This document shows positions 1 through 5,784 of a stretch of 8,653 nucleotides of DNA, piece by piece. The notes under the pieces were generated by a model that saw only the letters and a program-made list of their open reading frames with translations, was not told where the DNA came from and did not search any database. Position numbers and translations under genes: made by a program. The DNA is from Alphaproteobacteria bacterium (lineage in GTDB: Bacteria; Pseudomonadota; Alphaproteobacteria; CACIAM-22H2): NCBI GenBank assembly GCA_947500965.1, contig CANMWW010000062.1, positions 1-8,653 of the forward strand, read 5' to 3'. Each line of letters starts with the position of its first letter. Within the stretch, counting starts at the first letter, position 1.

Positions 1-72
1 CGTCTCGAAGCGCTTGAGCAGCGCGGGCATCTTGCCGGGCATGCAGTGGTAGATGCGGAGCTCGTGGATCAT
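1..72 (-). CDS. NIPSNAP family protein, N-terminal fragment (runs off left edge)
   Basis: Reading leftward from an ATG at 72-70, the 24 codons up to the window edge stay open and begin MIHELRIYHCMPGKMP, followed by a helix-like stretch ending KRFET. The opening 'hELR.Y.c.PGK...l..rFe' is the signature start of NIPSNAP domains, small ferredoxin-like dimeric alpha/beta-barrel proteins of about 100 residues per domain. These are often found next to catabolic genes, and their biochemical role is poorly defined. A good ribosome binding site, GGAGGGG on the minus strand, lies a few bases before the start, which supports this start. The gene diverges from the aminotransferase at 204 across a 131-bp spacer, so the two may share regulation. 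Only the N-terminus is visible; whether the protein has one or two NIPSNAP domains cannot be seen. The family call is confident for so short a piece because the motif is distinctive. Confidence 0.8.
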   Translation of the reverse strand, partial: MIHELRIYHCMPGKMPALLKRFET

Positions 73-110
73 GTCCCCTCCCTTGCGTGGAGCGCGCAGT
101 GTCGCGAAGC

Positions 111-159
111 CGCGCGCCGCGGGCAAGGATCGGCGCGCGACGGCACTCGACGGCGCGCG
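111..159. repeat. Three phased copies of a 9-bp motif in the divergent spacer (possible operator)
   Basis: The motif CGGCGCGCG occurs at 131-139 and again at 151-159, and its exact reverse complement CGCGCGCCG lies at 111-119. The starts fall at 111, 131 and 151, a 20-bp pitch close to two helical turns. The first two copies form a perfect inverted repeat with an 11-base loop. The array sits between the divergent NIPSNAP and aminotransferase starts, where an operator for both would be expected. The motif is of low complexity in a GC-rich genome, so chance is a real alternative. There is no T-run, so it does not look like an intrinsic terminator. I see no convincing -35/-10 pair in the 73-203 spacer. 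Confidence 0.35.
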
Positions 160-203
160 GCTTATCGGCTGAACTGGCGCCGGGAATCGCGATGGGGGAC
201 AGG

Positions 204-1592
204 ATGTCCGTTCCGAAGAACTCCGCGGGCGCGCGCGCCGCGGCCAGCCTCGTGCACGGCTACGGCAACCTCGCCGCGCTCGAGGAGACGCCGCCGCTGG
301 TGATCTCTTCGGGCAAGGGCATCCGCGTCTTCGACGAGGACGGCAAGTCCTACATCGAGGGCGTGGCAGGCATGTGGTGCGCCTCGTTCGGCTTCAGCGA
401 GAGCGAGATCGCGGAGGCGGGCGTGGCCCAGCTGCGGCGCATGCCCTTCTACCACACGCTCTTCGACAAGACGACGTCGCAGGCCGGCGAGCTCGCCGAG
501 AAGCTCAAGGCGATCGCGCCCGTGCCGATGAGCCATGTCTACTTCACCAATTCCGGCAGCGAGGCGAACGACACGATCGTCAAGCTGGTGCGCTACTACA
601 ACAACGCGATCGGCCGGCCGCGGAAGAAGAAGTTCATCGCGCGGCGCTTCGGCTTCCACGGCCTGACGCTGGCCTCGGGCTCGCTCACCGGCGTGCCGGT
701 GATGCACGCGGACTTCGACCTGCCGCTGCCGGGGTTCCTGCACACGGGCTTCCCGCATTTCTGGCGCGAGGGTCGCGAGGGCGAGAGCGAGGAGGCGTTC
801 TCCGCGCGCCTCGCCGACGAGCTCGAGCAGATGATCCTCGCCGAGGGGCCGGACACGGTCGCCGCCTTCATCGCCGAGCCGGTGATGGGCGCGGCCGGCG
901 CGGTCGTGCCGCCGCGCGGCTACTTCGAGGCGATCCAGGAGGTGCTGCGCCGCCACGACGTGCTGCTCGTCGCCGACGAGGTGATCTGCGGCTTCGGGCG
1001 CACCGGCAACATGTTCGGCTCGCAGACCTATGGCCTCCGGCCCGACCTCGTCGCCATGGCCAAGGGCCTGTCCTCCGCCTACCAGCCGATCGCCGGCGTG
1101 ATGATCAGCGAGAAGATCTGGCGCGCGATGGTCGAGCAGAGCCGCAAGATCGGCATGTTCGCGCAGGCCTTCACCACCTCCGCGCACCCGGTCGCGGTCG
1201 CCGTCGCGAGCAAGGTCGTCGACCTGATGGCCGAGCGCGACATCGTCGGCCATGTCCGCCGCGTCTCGCGCCGCTTCCTCGAGCGCATCCACGGCTTCGC
1301 CGGCCACGAGCTGGTCGGCACGACGCGCGGCGTCGGGCTTATGGGCGCGGTCGAGCTCGCCGCCGACAAGCAGACGAAGCGCAAGTTCCCGCCGCTGGTG
1401 AAGGAGGCGCTGCGCCGCATGTGCCAGGAGCGCGGCCTGATCCTGCGCGCGACCGGCGCCACGGAATCGCTCTGCTTCTCGCCGCCGCTGGTGATCACCG
1501 AGGCGGAGATCGACGAGATGTTCGACATCTTCGCCGGCGCGCTCGACGACCTCGCGCTGCGCGTCGCGCGCGAGAACCTGCGCGCGGCCTGA
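204..1592 (+). CDS. Class III (omega-amino acid/amine:pyruvate type) PLP aminotransferase
   Basis: A fold-type I, subgroup III transaminase that would move an amino group from an omega-amino acid or amine to a keto acid in the cytoplasm. At 462 residues it has the usual length. Visible landmarks, numbered from 204: W58 in GMWCASFGF (substrate pocket), the phosphate-binding loop NSGSEAND at 116-123, F151-H152-G153 where a Tyr or Phe stacks on PLP, the PLP-pyridine aspartate D258 in DEVICGFGRTG, Schiff-base lysine K287 in AMAKGLSSAYQP, TTSAHPV around 324-330, and R415 in LILRATG, which matches the carboxylate-switch arginine of omega-transaminases. The reading frame stays open back to an ATG at 87, but that extension is Arg/Ala-rich and unlike the family. 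ATG 204 follows a GGGGGAC site; ATG 192 is a possible alternative. The next gene starts 10 bp downstream, so the two are probably co-transcribed. The true amino donor is unknown. Confidence 0.93.
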   Translation: MSVPKNSAGARAAASLVHGYGNLAALEETPPLVISSGKGIRVFDEDGKSYIEGVAGMWCASFGFSESEIAEAGVAQLRRMPFYHTLFDKTTSQAGELAEKLKAIAPVPMSHVYFTNSGSEANDTIVKLVRYYNNAIGRPRKKKFIARRFGFHGLTLASGSLTGVPVMHADFDLPLPGFLHTGFPHFWREGREGESEEAFSARLADELEQMILAEGPDTVAAFIAEPVMGAAGAVVPPRGYFEAIQEVLRRHDVLLVADEVICGFGRTGNMFGSQTYGLRPDLVAMAKGLSSAYQPIAGVMISEKIWRAMVEQSRKIGMFAQAFTTSAHPVAVAVASKVVDLMAERDIVGHVRRVSRRFLERIHGFAGHELVGTTRGVGLMGAVELAADKQTKRKFPPLVKEALRRMCQERGLILRATGATESLCFSPPLVITEAEIDEMFDIFAGALDDLALRVARENLRAA

Positions 1593-1602
1593 GGGAGGAG
1601 CC

Positions 1603-2730
1603 ATGTCCGCGAGCTACATCGATCCCGTCGACGGGCGCGAATACCCGCTTGCCGAGCCGCGCTGGCGCTCCGACGCCGGCCGGCCTCTGATGCTGGGCGC
1701 GCTGCCCGGCATCGGCCGCGACGACATCGAGCGCGGCGAGCGCTCGATCTGGCGCTATCGCGCCGCGCTGCCGATGCCGATCGCGCCGGTCAGCCTTGGC
1801 GAGGGCTGCACGCCGCTCGTCGAGAAGGAGTGGGAGGGCGCGCGGCTGCGCTTCAAGCTCGAGTGGTTCGCGCCCACCTCCAGCTTCAAGGACCGCGGCG
1901 CGGCGGTGATGGTGTCCTACCTGCACCAGGCCGGGATCGGGTCGATCCTCGAGGACAGCTCCGGCAATGGCGGCGCGGCGATCGCCGCCTTCGGCGCCGC
2001 GGCGGGCATGAAGGTGCGCATCCTCTGCCCCGCGACGACGCAGCCGCCGAAGGTCGCGCAGATGCGCGCCTTCGGCGCCGAGGTGCAGCTCGTGCCCGGG
2101 CCGCGCGAGGAGTCCGAGAACGAGGCGATCCGCCAGTCCGCCAGCATCTTCTACGCCAGCCACAACTGGCAGGCCTTCTTCCTGCAGGGCACCAAGACGC
2201 TCGCCTACGAGCTCTGGGAGGACCTCGGCTTCCGCGCGCCCGACAACGTGATCATCCCCTGCGGCGCGGGCTCGAACGTGCTGGGCTGCGACATCGGCTT
2301 CGGCGAGCTGCTCGCCGCGGGCCAGATCGCGCGGCTGCCGCGGCTCTTCTGCGTCCAGCCGACGAACGTCTCGCCGATCCATGCCGCCTTCGAGGCCGGC
2401 GCCGACGTGCTGCAGCCGCGCGAATGGTCGCCGACGATCGCCGAGGGCACGGCGATCAAGCGCCCGGTGCGGCTCAAGCCCGTGCTCGACGCCATCCGCC
2501 GCTCCGGCGGCGGCACGATGGCGATCGCCGAGGACGAGCTCGTCGCGGCGCTGCGCAAGCTCGCCGCGATGGGCCTCTATGTCGAGCCGACCTGCGCCAC
2601 CGCGGCGGCTGCGGCGGGCCGGCTCCTCGCCACGGGCCGCATCTCGCCGCGCGAGACGACCGTGGTCGTGCTCACCGGCACCGGGCTCAAGGCGAGCGCC
2701 TTCATGACGGAACTCTTCGGCAAGGCATGA
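1603..2730 (+). CDS. Threonine-synthase-like PLP-dependent enzyme (fold type II)
   Basis: A 375-residue member of the tryptophan-synthase-beta/threonine-synthase superfamily, whose members catalyse beta- or gamma-replacement and elimination on amino acids. The PLP lysine is K96 in TSSFKDRG, the cofactor-contacting SSGNGG loop has N122, and the phosphate-cradling glycine loop PCGAGS is at 219-224. The C-terminal VVLTGTGLK segment is typical of threonine synthases. The N-terminus keeps the outline of the threonine-synthase zinc ribbon (DPVDGREYPL then RWRSDAGRPL), but no cysteine remains at the expected places. A strong GGGAGGAG site precedes the ATG, 10 bp after the aminotransferase stop, so the two PLP enzymes probably form one operon. 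Without a homoserine-kinase or other threonine-pathway gene nearby, a catabolic lyase, such as an amino-acid ammonia-lyase, is as likely as threonine synthesis. Family is confident; reaction is unknown. Confidence 0.9.
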   Translation: MSASYIDPVDGREYPLAEPRWRSDAGRPLMLGALPGIGRDDIERGERSIWRYRAALPMPIAPVSLGEGCTPLVEKEWEGARLRFKLEWFAPTSSFKDRGAAVMVSYLHQAGIGSILEDSSGNGGAAIAAFGAAAGMKVRILCPATTQPPKVAQMRAFGAEVQLVPGPREESENEAIRQSASIFYASHNWQAFFLQGTKTLAYELWEDLGFRAPDNVIIPCGAGSNVLGCDIGFGELLAAGQIARLPRLFCVQPTNVSPIHAAFEAGADVLQPREWSPTIAEGTAIKRPVRLKPVLDAIRRSGGGTMAIAEDELVAALRKLAAMGLYVEPTCATAAAAAGRLLATGRISPRETTVVVLTGTGLKASAFMTELFGKA

Positions 2731-2762
2731 CGCCCGCGCCGGAGCGAATGGGGAGAGGACAC

Positions 2763-2945
2763 ATGGCCAGACCGAAGACCGCGAAGCGCGTCGACCCGCG
2801 CCGCCAGGCGATGCTCGACAGGGAGGCCGCCGCCGCGATGCGCGAGCTCATCGCGCGGATCCCGCGCCGCCAGCCCTATGCCGCGGAGCCAGAGCTCGTC
2901 TTCGTGCCGCGCCGCGCGCGCGCCGCCCGGAAGGCCGGCGCATGA
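2763..2945 (+). CDS. Small basic protein of unknown function, translationally coupled to the amidase
   Basis: An ATG at 2763 after a good GGAGAGGA site opens a 60-residue frame that ends in TGA at 2943-2945, overlapping the amidase ATG at 2942 as ATGA. The protein is rich in Arg and Lys, especially at the two ends (MARPKTAKRVDPRR at the start, PRRARAARKAGA at the end). It has an alanine-rich predicted helix at about 16-33 and the segment EPELVFVP at 42-49. It has no signal peptide and no membrane segment. The ribosome binding site, the ATGA coupling and its place inside an operon argue that it is translated. AtzG/GatC-type small subunits are encoded just before some amidases and, as I recall, end in an EPAPVFRP-like tail, which the EPELVFVP segment faintly resembles. 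That is a weak similarity and not an assignment. It may be a helper subunit of the amidase, or an unrelated small protein. Confidence 0.68.
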   Translation: MARPKTAKRVDPRRQAMLDREAAAAMRELIARIPRRQPYAAEPELVFVPRRARAARKAGA

Positions 2946-4339
2946 GCGCGCGCATCCACACCATCGCCTCGGCCGCGCGCGCGCTCGCCGCCGGCCGGAC
3001 CACCGCCGCCGCCCTGGTCGAGGAATCGCTCGAGCGCATCGCCGCGCTCGATCCCGCCCTGTCCAGCTTCGTGCTGGTGACCGCCGACCATGCACGCAAG
3101 GCCGCGCGCGCCGCCGACGCGGCGCGCAAGCGCGGGCGCGACCTTGGCAAGCTGCACGGCGTGCCCTTCGCGCTGAAGGACATCTACGCCACCGCCGGCA
3201 TCCGCACGACCGCGCATTCGGCGCTGCTGGCGCGCAACGTCCCCAGGCGCGACTCGACCGTCGCCGCGCGCCTCGCCGCGGCGGGGGGAACGATGCTCGG
3301 CAAGCTCGCCACGCACGAATTCGCGACCGGCGGGCCGGCCTACGACCTGCCCTTCCCGCCGGCGCGCAATCCCTGGAACCGCGCGCATTTCACCGGCGGC
3401 TCGTCGAGCGGCTCGGGCGCGGCGGTCGCCGCCGGCCTGGTGCCGCTCGCGATGGGCTCCGACACCTCGGGCTCGATCCGCGGCCCCGCGGCGTTCTGCG
3501 GCGTCGCGGGCTTCAAGCCGACCTATGGCCTCGTGCCGCGCACGGGCGTCGTCCCGCTCGCCTTCAGCCTCGACCATTGCGGGCCGCTGGCCTGGACGGT
3601 GGAGGATTGCGCGCTCGCGATGGACGTCATCGCCGGACCCGATGGCGAGGACCCGGCCGAGGCGCCGGCGCCGCTCGCCGGCGGCTTCGCGCGCGGCCTC
3701 GGCCGCGGCATCCAGGGCATGCGCATCGGCGTCGTGCGGCATTTCCACGAGCGCGACGTCGAGGGCGACGCGGTCGCGATCGCGGCGATCGAGGATTCGC
3801 TCAAGGTGCTGCGCAGGCTGGGCGCGCGGATCGTCGACGTGAAGCTCGCGCCGCATGCCGACTGGGACGCCTGCGTGCGCGTGCTGCTCTACGCCGAGGC
3901 CTACGCGATCCACGAGCGCGACCTCGCGGAGCATCCGGAACTCTACGCCGAGATCACCCGCACGCGGCTGCGCGCGGGCGCGGCGATCGGCGGCGCGGAC
4001 GTGGTCCACGCGATGCGCTGGCGCCGCCAGCTCTGCGACCAGTACATGCGCGCGACCGAGGGCCTGGACGCCGTGGTCTGCGCCGCGGCGCTCGGGCCGG
4101 CGCCGCGCATCGACGACATCACGGGCCGTCCCTATTTCGGGACGCGCGGCAAGCTGGTGATGGCGCCGTTCAGCCTGACCGGCGCGCCGTCGCTGGTCGT
4201 CTGCGCGGGCTTCACGCCGGACGGGCTGCCGCTCGGCATCCAGGTCGCGGGGAGGCCCTTCGACGATGCCAAGGTGCTGCGCGTGGGCCACGCCTACGAG
4301 CGCGCCACGCCCTGGCGCGAGCGTCGCCCACCCGGCTGA
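2942..4339 (+). CDS. Amidase signature family hydrolase
   Basis: A 465-residue serine amidase of the amidase signature (AS) family, which cleaves carboxamide or related C-N bonds with a Ser-cisSer-Lys triad in the cytoplasm. The triad is complete: K79 in FALKDIYATAG, the cis-serine S154 at the start of SSSGSG, and nucleophile S178 in GSDTSGSIRGPAAFCG. The 24-residue spacing between the two serines equals that in FAAH and other family members. The following GFKPTYGLVPRTGVVPLAFSLDH run and the C-terminal LPLGIQVAGRPFDDAKVL are also standard. The start overlaps the stop of the 60-residue gene, so translation is probably coupled and the products may be made in a fixed ratio. The family includes GatA, AtzE-like, aryl-acylamidase and nitrile-pathway enzymes. 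No GatB is adjacent, so a tRNA amidotransferase role is unlikely. The substrate cannot be read from sequence. Confidence 0.95.
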   Translation: MSARIHTIASAARALAAGRTTAAALVEESLERIAALDPALSSFVLVTADHARKAARAADAARKRGRDLGKLHGVPFALKDIYATAGIRTTAHSALLARNVPRRDSTVAARLAAAGGTMLGKLATHEFATGGPAYDLPFPPARNPWNRAHFTGGSSSGSGAAVAAGLVPLAMGSDTSGSIRGPAAFCGVAGFKPTYGLVPRTGVVPLAFSLDHCGPLAWTVEDCALAMDVIAGPDGEDPAEAPAPLAGGFARGLGRGIQGMRIGVVRHFHERDVEGDAVAIAAIEDSLKVLRRLGARIVDVKLAPHADWDACVRVLLYAEAYAIHERDLAEHPELYAEITRTRLRAGAAIGGADVVHAMRWRRQLCDQYMRATEGLDAVVCAAALGPAPRIDDITGRPYFGTRGKLVMAPFSLTGAPSLVVCAGFTPDGLPLGIQVAGRPFDDAKVLRVGHAYERATPWRERRPPG

Positions 4340-4343
4340 GCGG

Positions 4344-4401
4344 CGAGATCCGATCCCGAGATCCGATCCAGGTTCTCTTTCCTCCAGGTTCGCTTTCCTC
4401 C
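4344..4401 (+). repeat. Two adjacent tandem duplications filling the spacer before the isomerase gene
   Basis: Almost all of the 76-bp spacer 4340-4415 is made of two short tandem repeats placed end to end. CGAGATCCGATCC occurs perfectly at 4344-4356 and 4357-4369. The 16-mer AGGTTCTCTTTCCTCC at 4370-4385 is repeated at 4386-4401 with one change (T to G at position 7). The pyrimidine-rich TTTCCTCC stands out from the surrounding GC-rich coding DNA. Its TCCTCC is complementary to a Shine-Dalgarno core, so it could pair with ribosome binding sites in the transcript. The repeats may be replication-slippage products or may serve as spacing or regulatory sequence. Confidence 0.75.
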
Positions 4402-4415
4402 GGCGGGGATGGTCC

Positions 4416-5012
4416 ATGACGAAGACGATCGACTATTACTTCACGCCCAACAGCCCCTGGACCTATCTCGGGCACGCGCGCTTCGTGGAGATCGCGCGGC
4501 GCGCGGGCGCCCATGTCGCCGTCAAGCCGGTGGACATGGCGCGCGTCTTCGCCGCGTCGGGCGGGTTGCCGGTCGCCCAGCGCCCGCGGCAGCGCCAGCT
4601 CTATCGCATGGCGGAGCTGCGGCGCTGGCGGGCGCATCTCGGCATCCCGATCAACCTCGAGCCGCGGCATGCCCGCGTGCCGACCGCGATGGCCGCGCGC
4701 CTCGTCATCGCGGCGGACCTCAGGGACCTCAACGCGCTCGCGCTGGTCGGCTTCCTCGGCAGGGCGGTCTGGGAGGAGGAGCGCGACGTCTCCGATCCCG
4801 CGACGCTGAAGGCGATCGCGGCCGAGCACGGCCGCAACGCCGGGATGCTCTGGGAGGCCGCGCAGTCGCCGGAGGTGGCGGCCGCGCACGACGCCTACAC
4901 GCAGGAGGCGATCGACCGGGACGTCTTCGGCGCCCCGACCTATGCCTACCGCGGCGAGCTGTTCTGGGGGCAGGACCGGCTCGACTTCCTCGAGCGGGCG
5001 CTGGCGGCCTGA
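4416..5012 (+). CDS. 2-hydroxychromene-2-carboxylate isomerase-like (kappa-class GST/DsbA fold) protein
   Basis: A 198-residue thioredoxin-fold protein of the DsbA/kappa-GST superfamily, best matching the HCCA isomerases. These use glutathione to isomerise ring-cleavage intermediates in naphthalene-type pathways, but many members have unknown substrates. There is no CXXC. Instead YYFTPNSPWTYLG places S13, the residue that contacts the glutathione thiol, before P14. The motif RQRQLYRMAELRRWRAHLGIP (about 58-78) and the cis-proline loop FGAPTYAYRG (P174) followed by FWGQDRLDFLERAL are also typical. ATG 4416 is chosen because the protein then begins exactly at the first beta strand; its ribosome binding site (GGCGGGG) is only moderate. 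The open frame reaches further upstream through the repeat-filled spacer, but that part is not family-like. It is the last gene of the rightward cluster and ends inside a palindrome shared with the facing operon. Confidence 0.9.
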   Translation: MTKTIDYYFTPNSPWTYLGHARFVEIARRAGAHVAVKPVDMARVFAASGGLPVAQRPRQRQLYRMAELRRWRAHLGIPINLEPRHARVPTAMAARLVIAADLRDLNALALVGFLGRAVWEEERDVSDPATLKAIAAEHGRNAGMLWEAAQSPEVAAAHDAYTQEAIDRDVFGAPTYAYRGELFWGQDRLDFLERALAA

Positions 5013-5035
5013 GGCGCGACCGCCCTCAGGCCTCC
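5003..5035. terminator. Palindrome at convergent gene ends, probable bidirectional terminator
   Basis: GGCCTGAGG at 5006-5014 and its exact reverse complement CCTCAGGCC at 5024-5032 form a 9-bp stem with a 9-base loop. It can be extended to 5003 and 5035 past one mismatch. Each arm contains the TGA stop of one of the two convergent genes (5010-5012 rightward, 5028-5026 leftward), which lie only 13 bp apart. There is no following T-tract on either strand, so efficiency as an intrinsic terminator is uncertain; such T-poor hairpins are common at convergent ends in GC-rich genomes. Confidence 0.6.
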
Positions 5036-5784
5036 GCCACCCGCTCCACGGGCACGCGCCGGCAGTCCATCTCGTAGTCGAGCTCGACCACGGGCGGCCG
5101 GTTCAGGTGCCAGGTCAGGCCGTGGCGGATCGCGCCGCGGCGCGCCAGCTCGTCGGCGAGGAAGGGATGCAGGTCGCGGACGGTATAGGCCTGGGTCGCC
5201 GTGACGTCGGCCCAGCTCGCGCCGAGCGCGCCCAGCCGCCGCTCCATCTCGCCGAGGACCCAGGCGGCCTTGCGGCGCAGCCCGTCGGCGCTCGTGTCGC
5301 CGCGCGCGACGATGTGGTCGCGGTAGTTGCCCTTGCCCTCGGGCGCCTCGCCGCTGCCCGCGACGACGAAGGATTTCCCGTCGCCCGGCGAGGCCGGCGC
5401 CGTGAAGCAGAAGGCGTGGAAGCCGGGCTCGGCGGGCGGCGTCGCCTCGGGACAGGTGTTCGAGCGCGCGACGGGGTTCACGCCCGCGCTGTAGATGCCC
5501 CAGCGCTCGAGCGTCCCGCAGTAGAGCTCGTTGAAGGCCTTGAAGCCGGACTCGGTGAAGGGCGCGGGCGAGTGCAGCTCGCAGGCGGCGAAGGACGTGG
5601 TCGGGCGCCCCGCTGCCGCGAGGATGCGCTCGATGCGCGCGAAGCCCTCGGCCAGCGGGACCGGGCGCTGGAAGCGCACGCGCTCGAGCCTGAACCCCGG
5701 CTCCGCGGCGACGCCGCCGGAGTACTGGAAGACGCCGGGCATGTAGCGATAGCCGCCCGGCGCGAAGGCGATCGCGCCGCTCAT
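5026..5784 (-). CDS. Tandem RidA-like domain protein, CnbZ-type deaminase candidate
   Basis: A 252-residue soluble protein that reads as two RidA (YjgF/YER057c/UK114) domains in a row. The first half has GGYRYMPGVFQYSGGVA, a helix LAEGFARIERILAAAG (44-59), then a second helix and VARSNT with R107 in the place of the RidA catalytic arginine. The second half has SFVVAGSGEAPEG (138-150), helix-to-strand LGEMERRLGALGASWADVTATQAYTV (177-202) and a closing VELDYEM strand; R220 is the best arginine candidate there. RidA proteins hydrolyse enamines and imines, and some 2-aminomuconate deaminases belong to them. The overall look also recalls, from memory, proteins annotated as 2-amino-5-chloromuconate deaminase CnbZ. 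It starts by an ATGA overlap with the aldolase-like gene upstream and is the last gene of its operon. The fold is fairly sure, the reaction is not. Confidence 0.72.
   Translation of the reverse strand: MSGAIAFAPGGYRYMPGVFQYSGGVAAEPGFRLERVRFQRPVPLAEGFARIERILAAAGRPTTSFAACELHSPAPFTESGFKAFNELYCGTLERWGIYSAGVNPVARSNTCPEATPPAEPGFHAFCFTAPASPGDGKSFVVAGSGEAPEGKGNYRDHIVARGDTSADGLRRKAAWVLGEMERRLGALGASWADVTATQAYTVRDLHPFLADELARRGAIRHGLTWHLNRPPVVELDYEMDCRRVPVERVAEA

Noticed and set aside
87..203. Upstream start (87) for the aminotransferase
   Set aside because: The extra 39 residues are Arg-rich and unlike the family, run through the phased repeats, and no good ribosome binding site is seen before 87; a GGGGGAC site precedes 204.
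162..1604. A 480-codon open frame on the minus strand opposite the aminotransferase
   Set aside because: It is Arg/Ala/Asp-rich low-complexity protein with no recognisable motif and mirrors the G/C third-base bias of the aminotransferase, the usual shadow in GC-rich DNA.
4266..4415. In-frame ATG at 4266 as the start of the isomerase-like gene
   Set aside because: It would lie within the amidase gene and pass through the tandem duplications; kappa-GST/HCCA isomerase proteins begin right at the first strand, which matches ATG 4416.
2876..4417. Full-length open frames on both the minus strand and another plus frame across the amidase
   Set aside because: Both translate to Arg/Ala/Gly-rich text without domain features, while the 2942-4339 frame carries the complete amidase triad.
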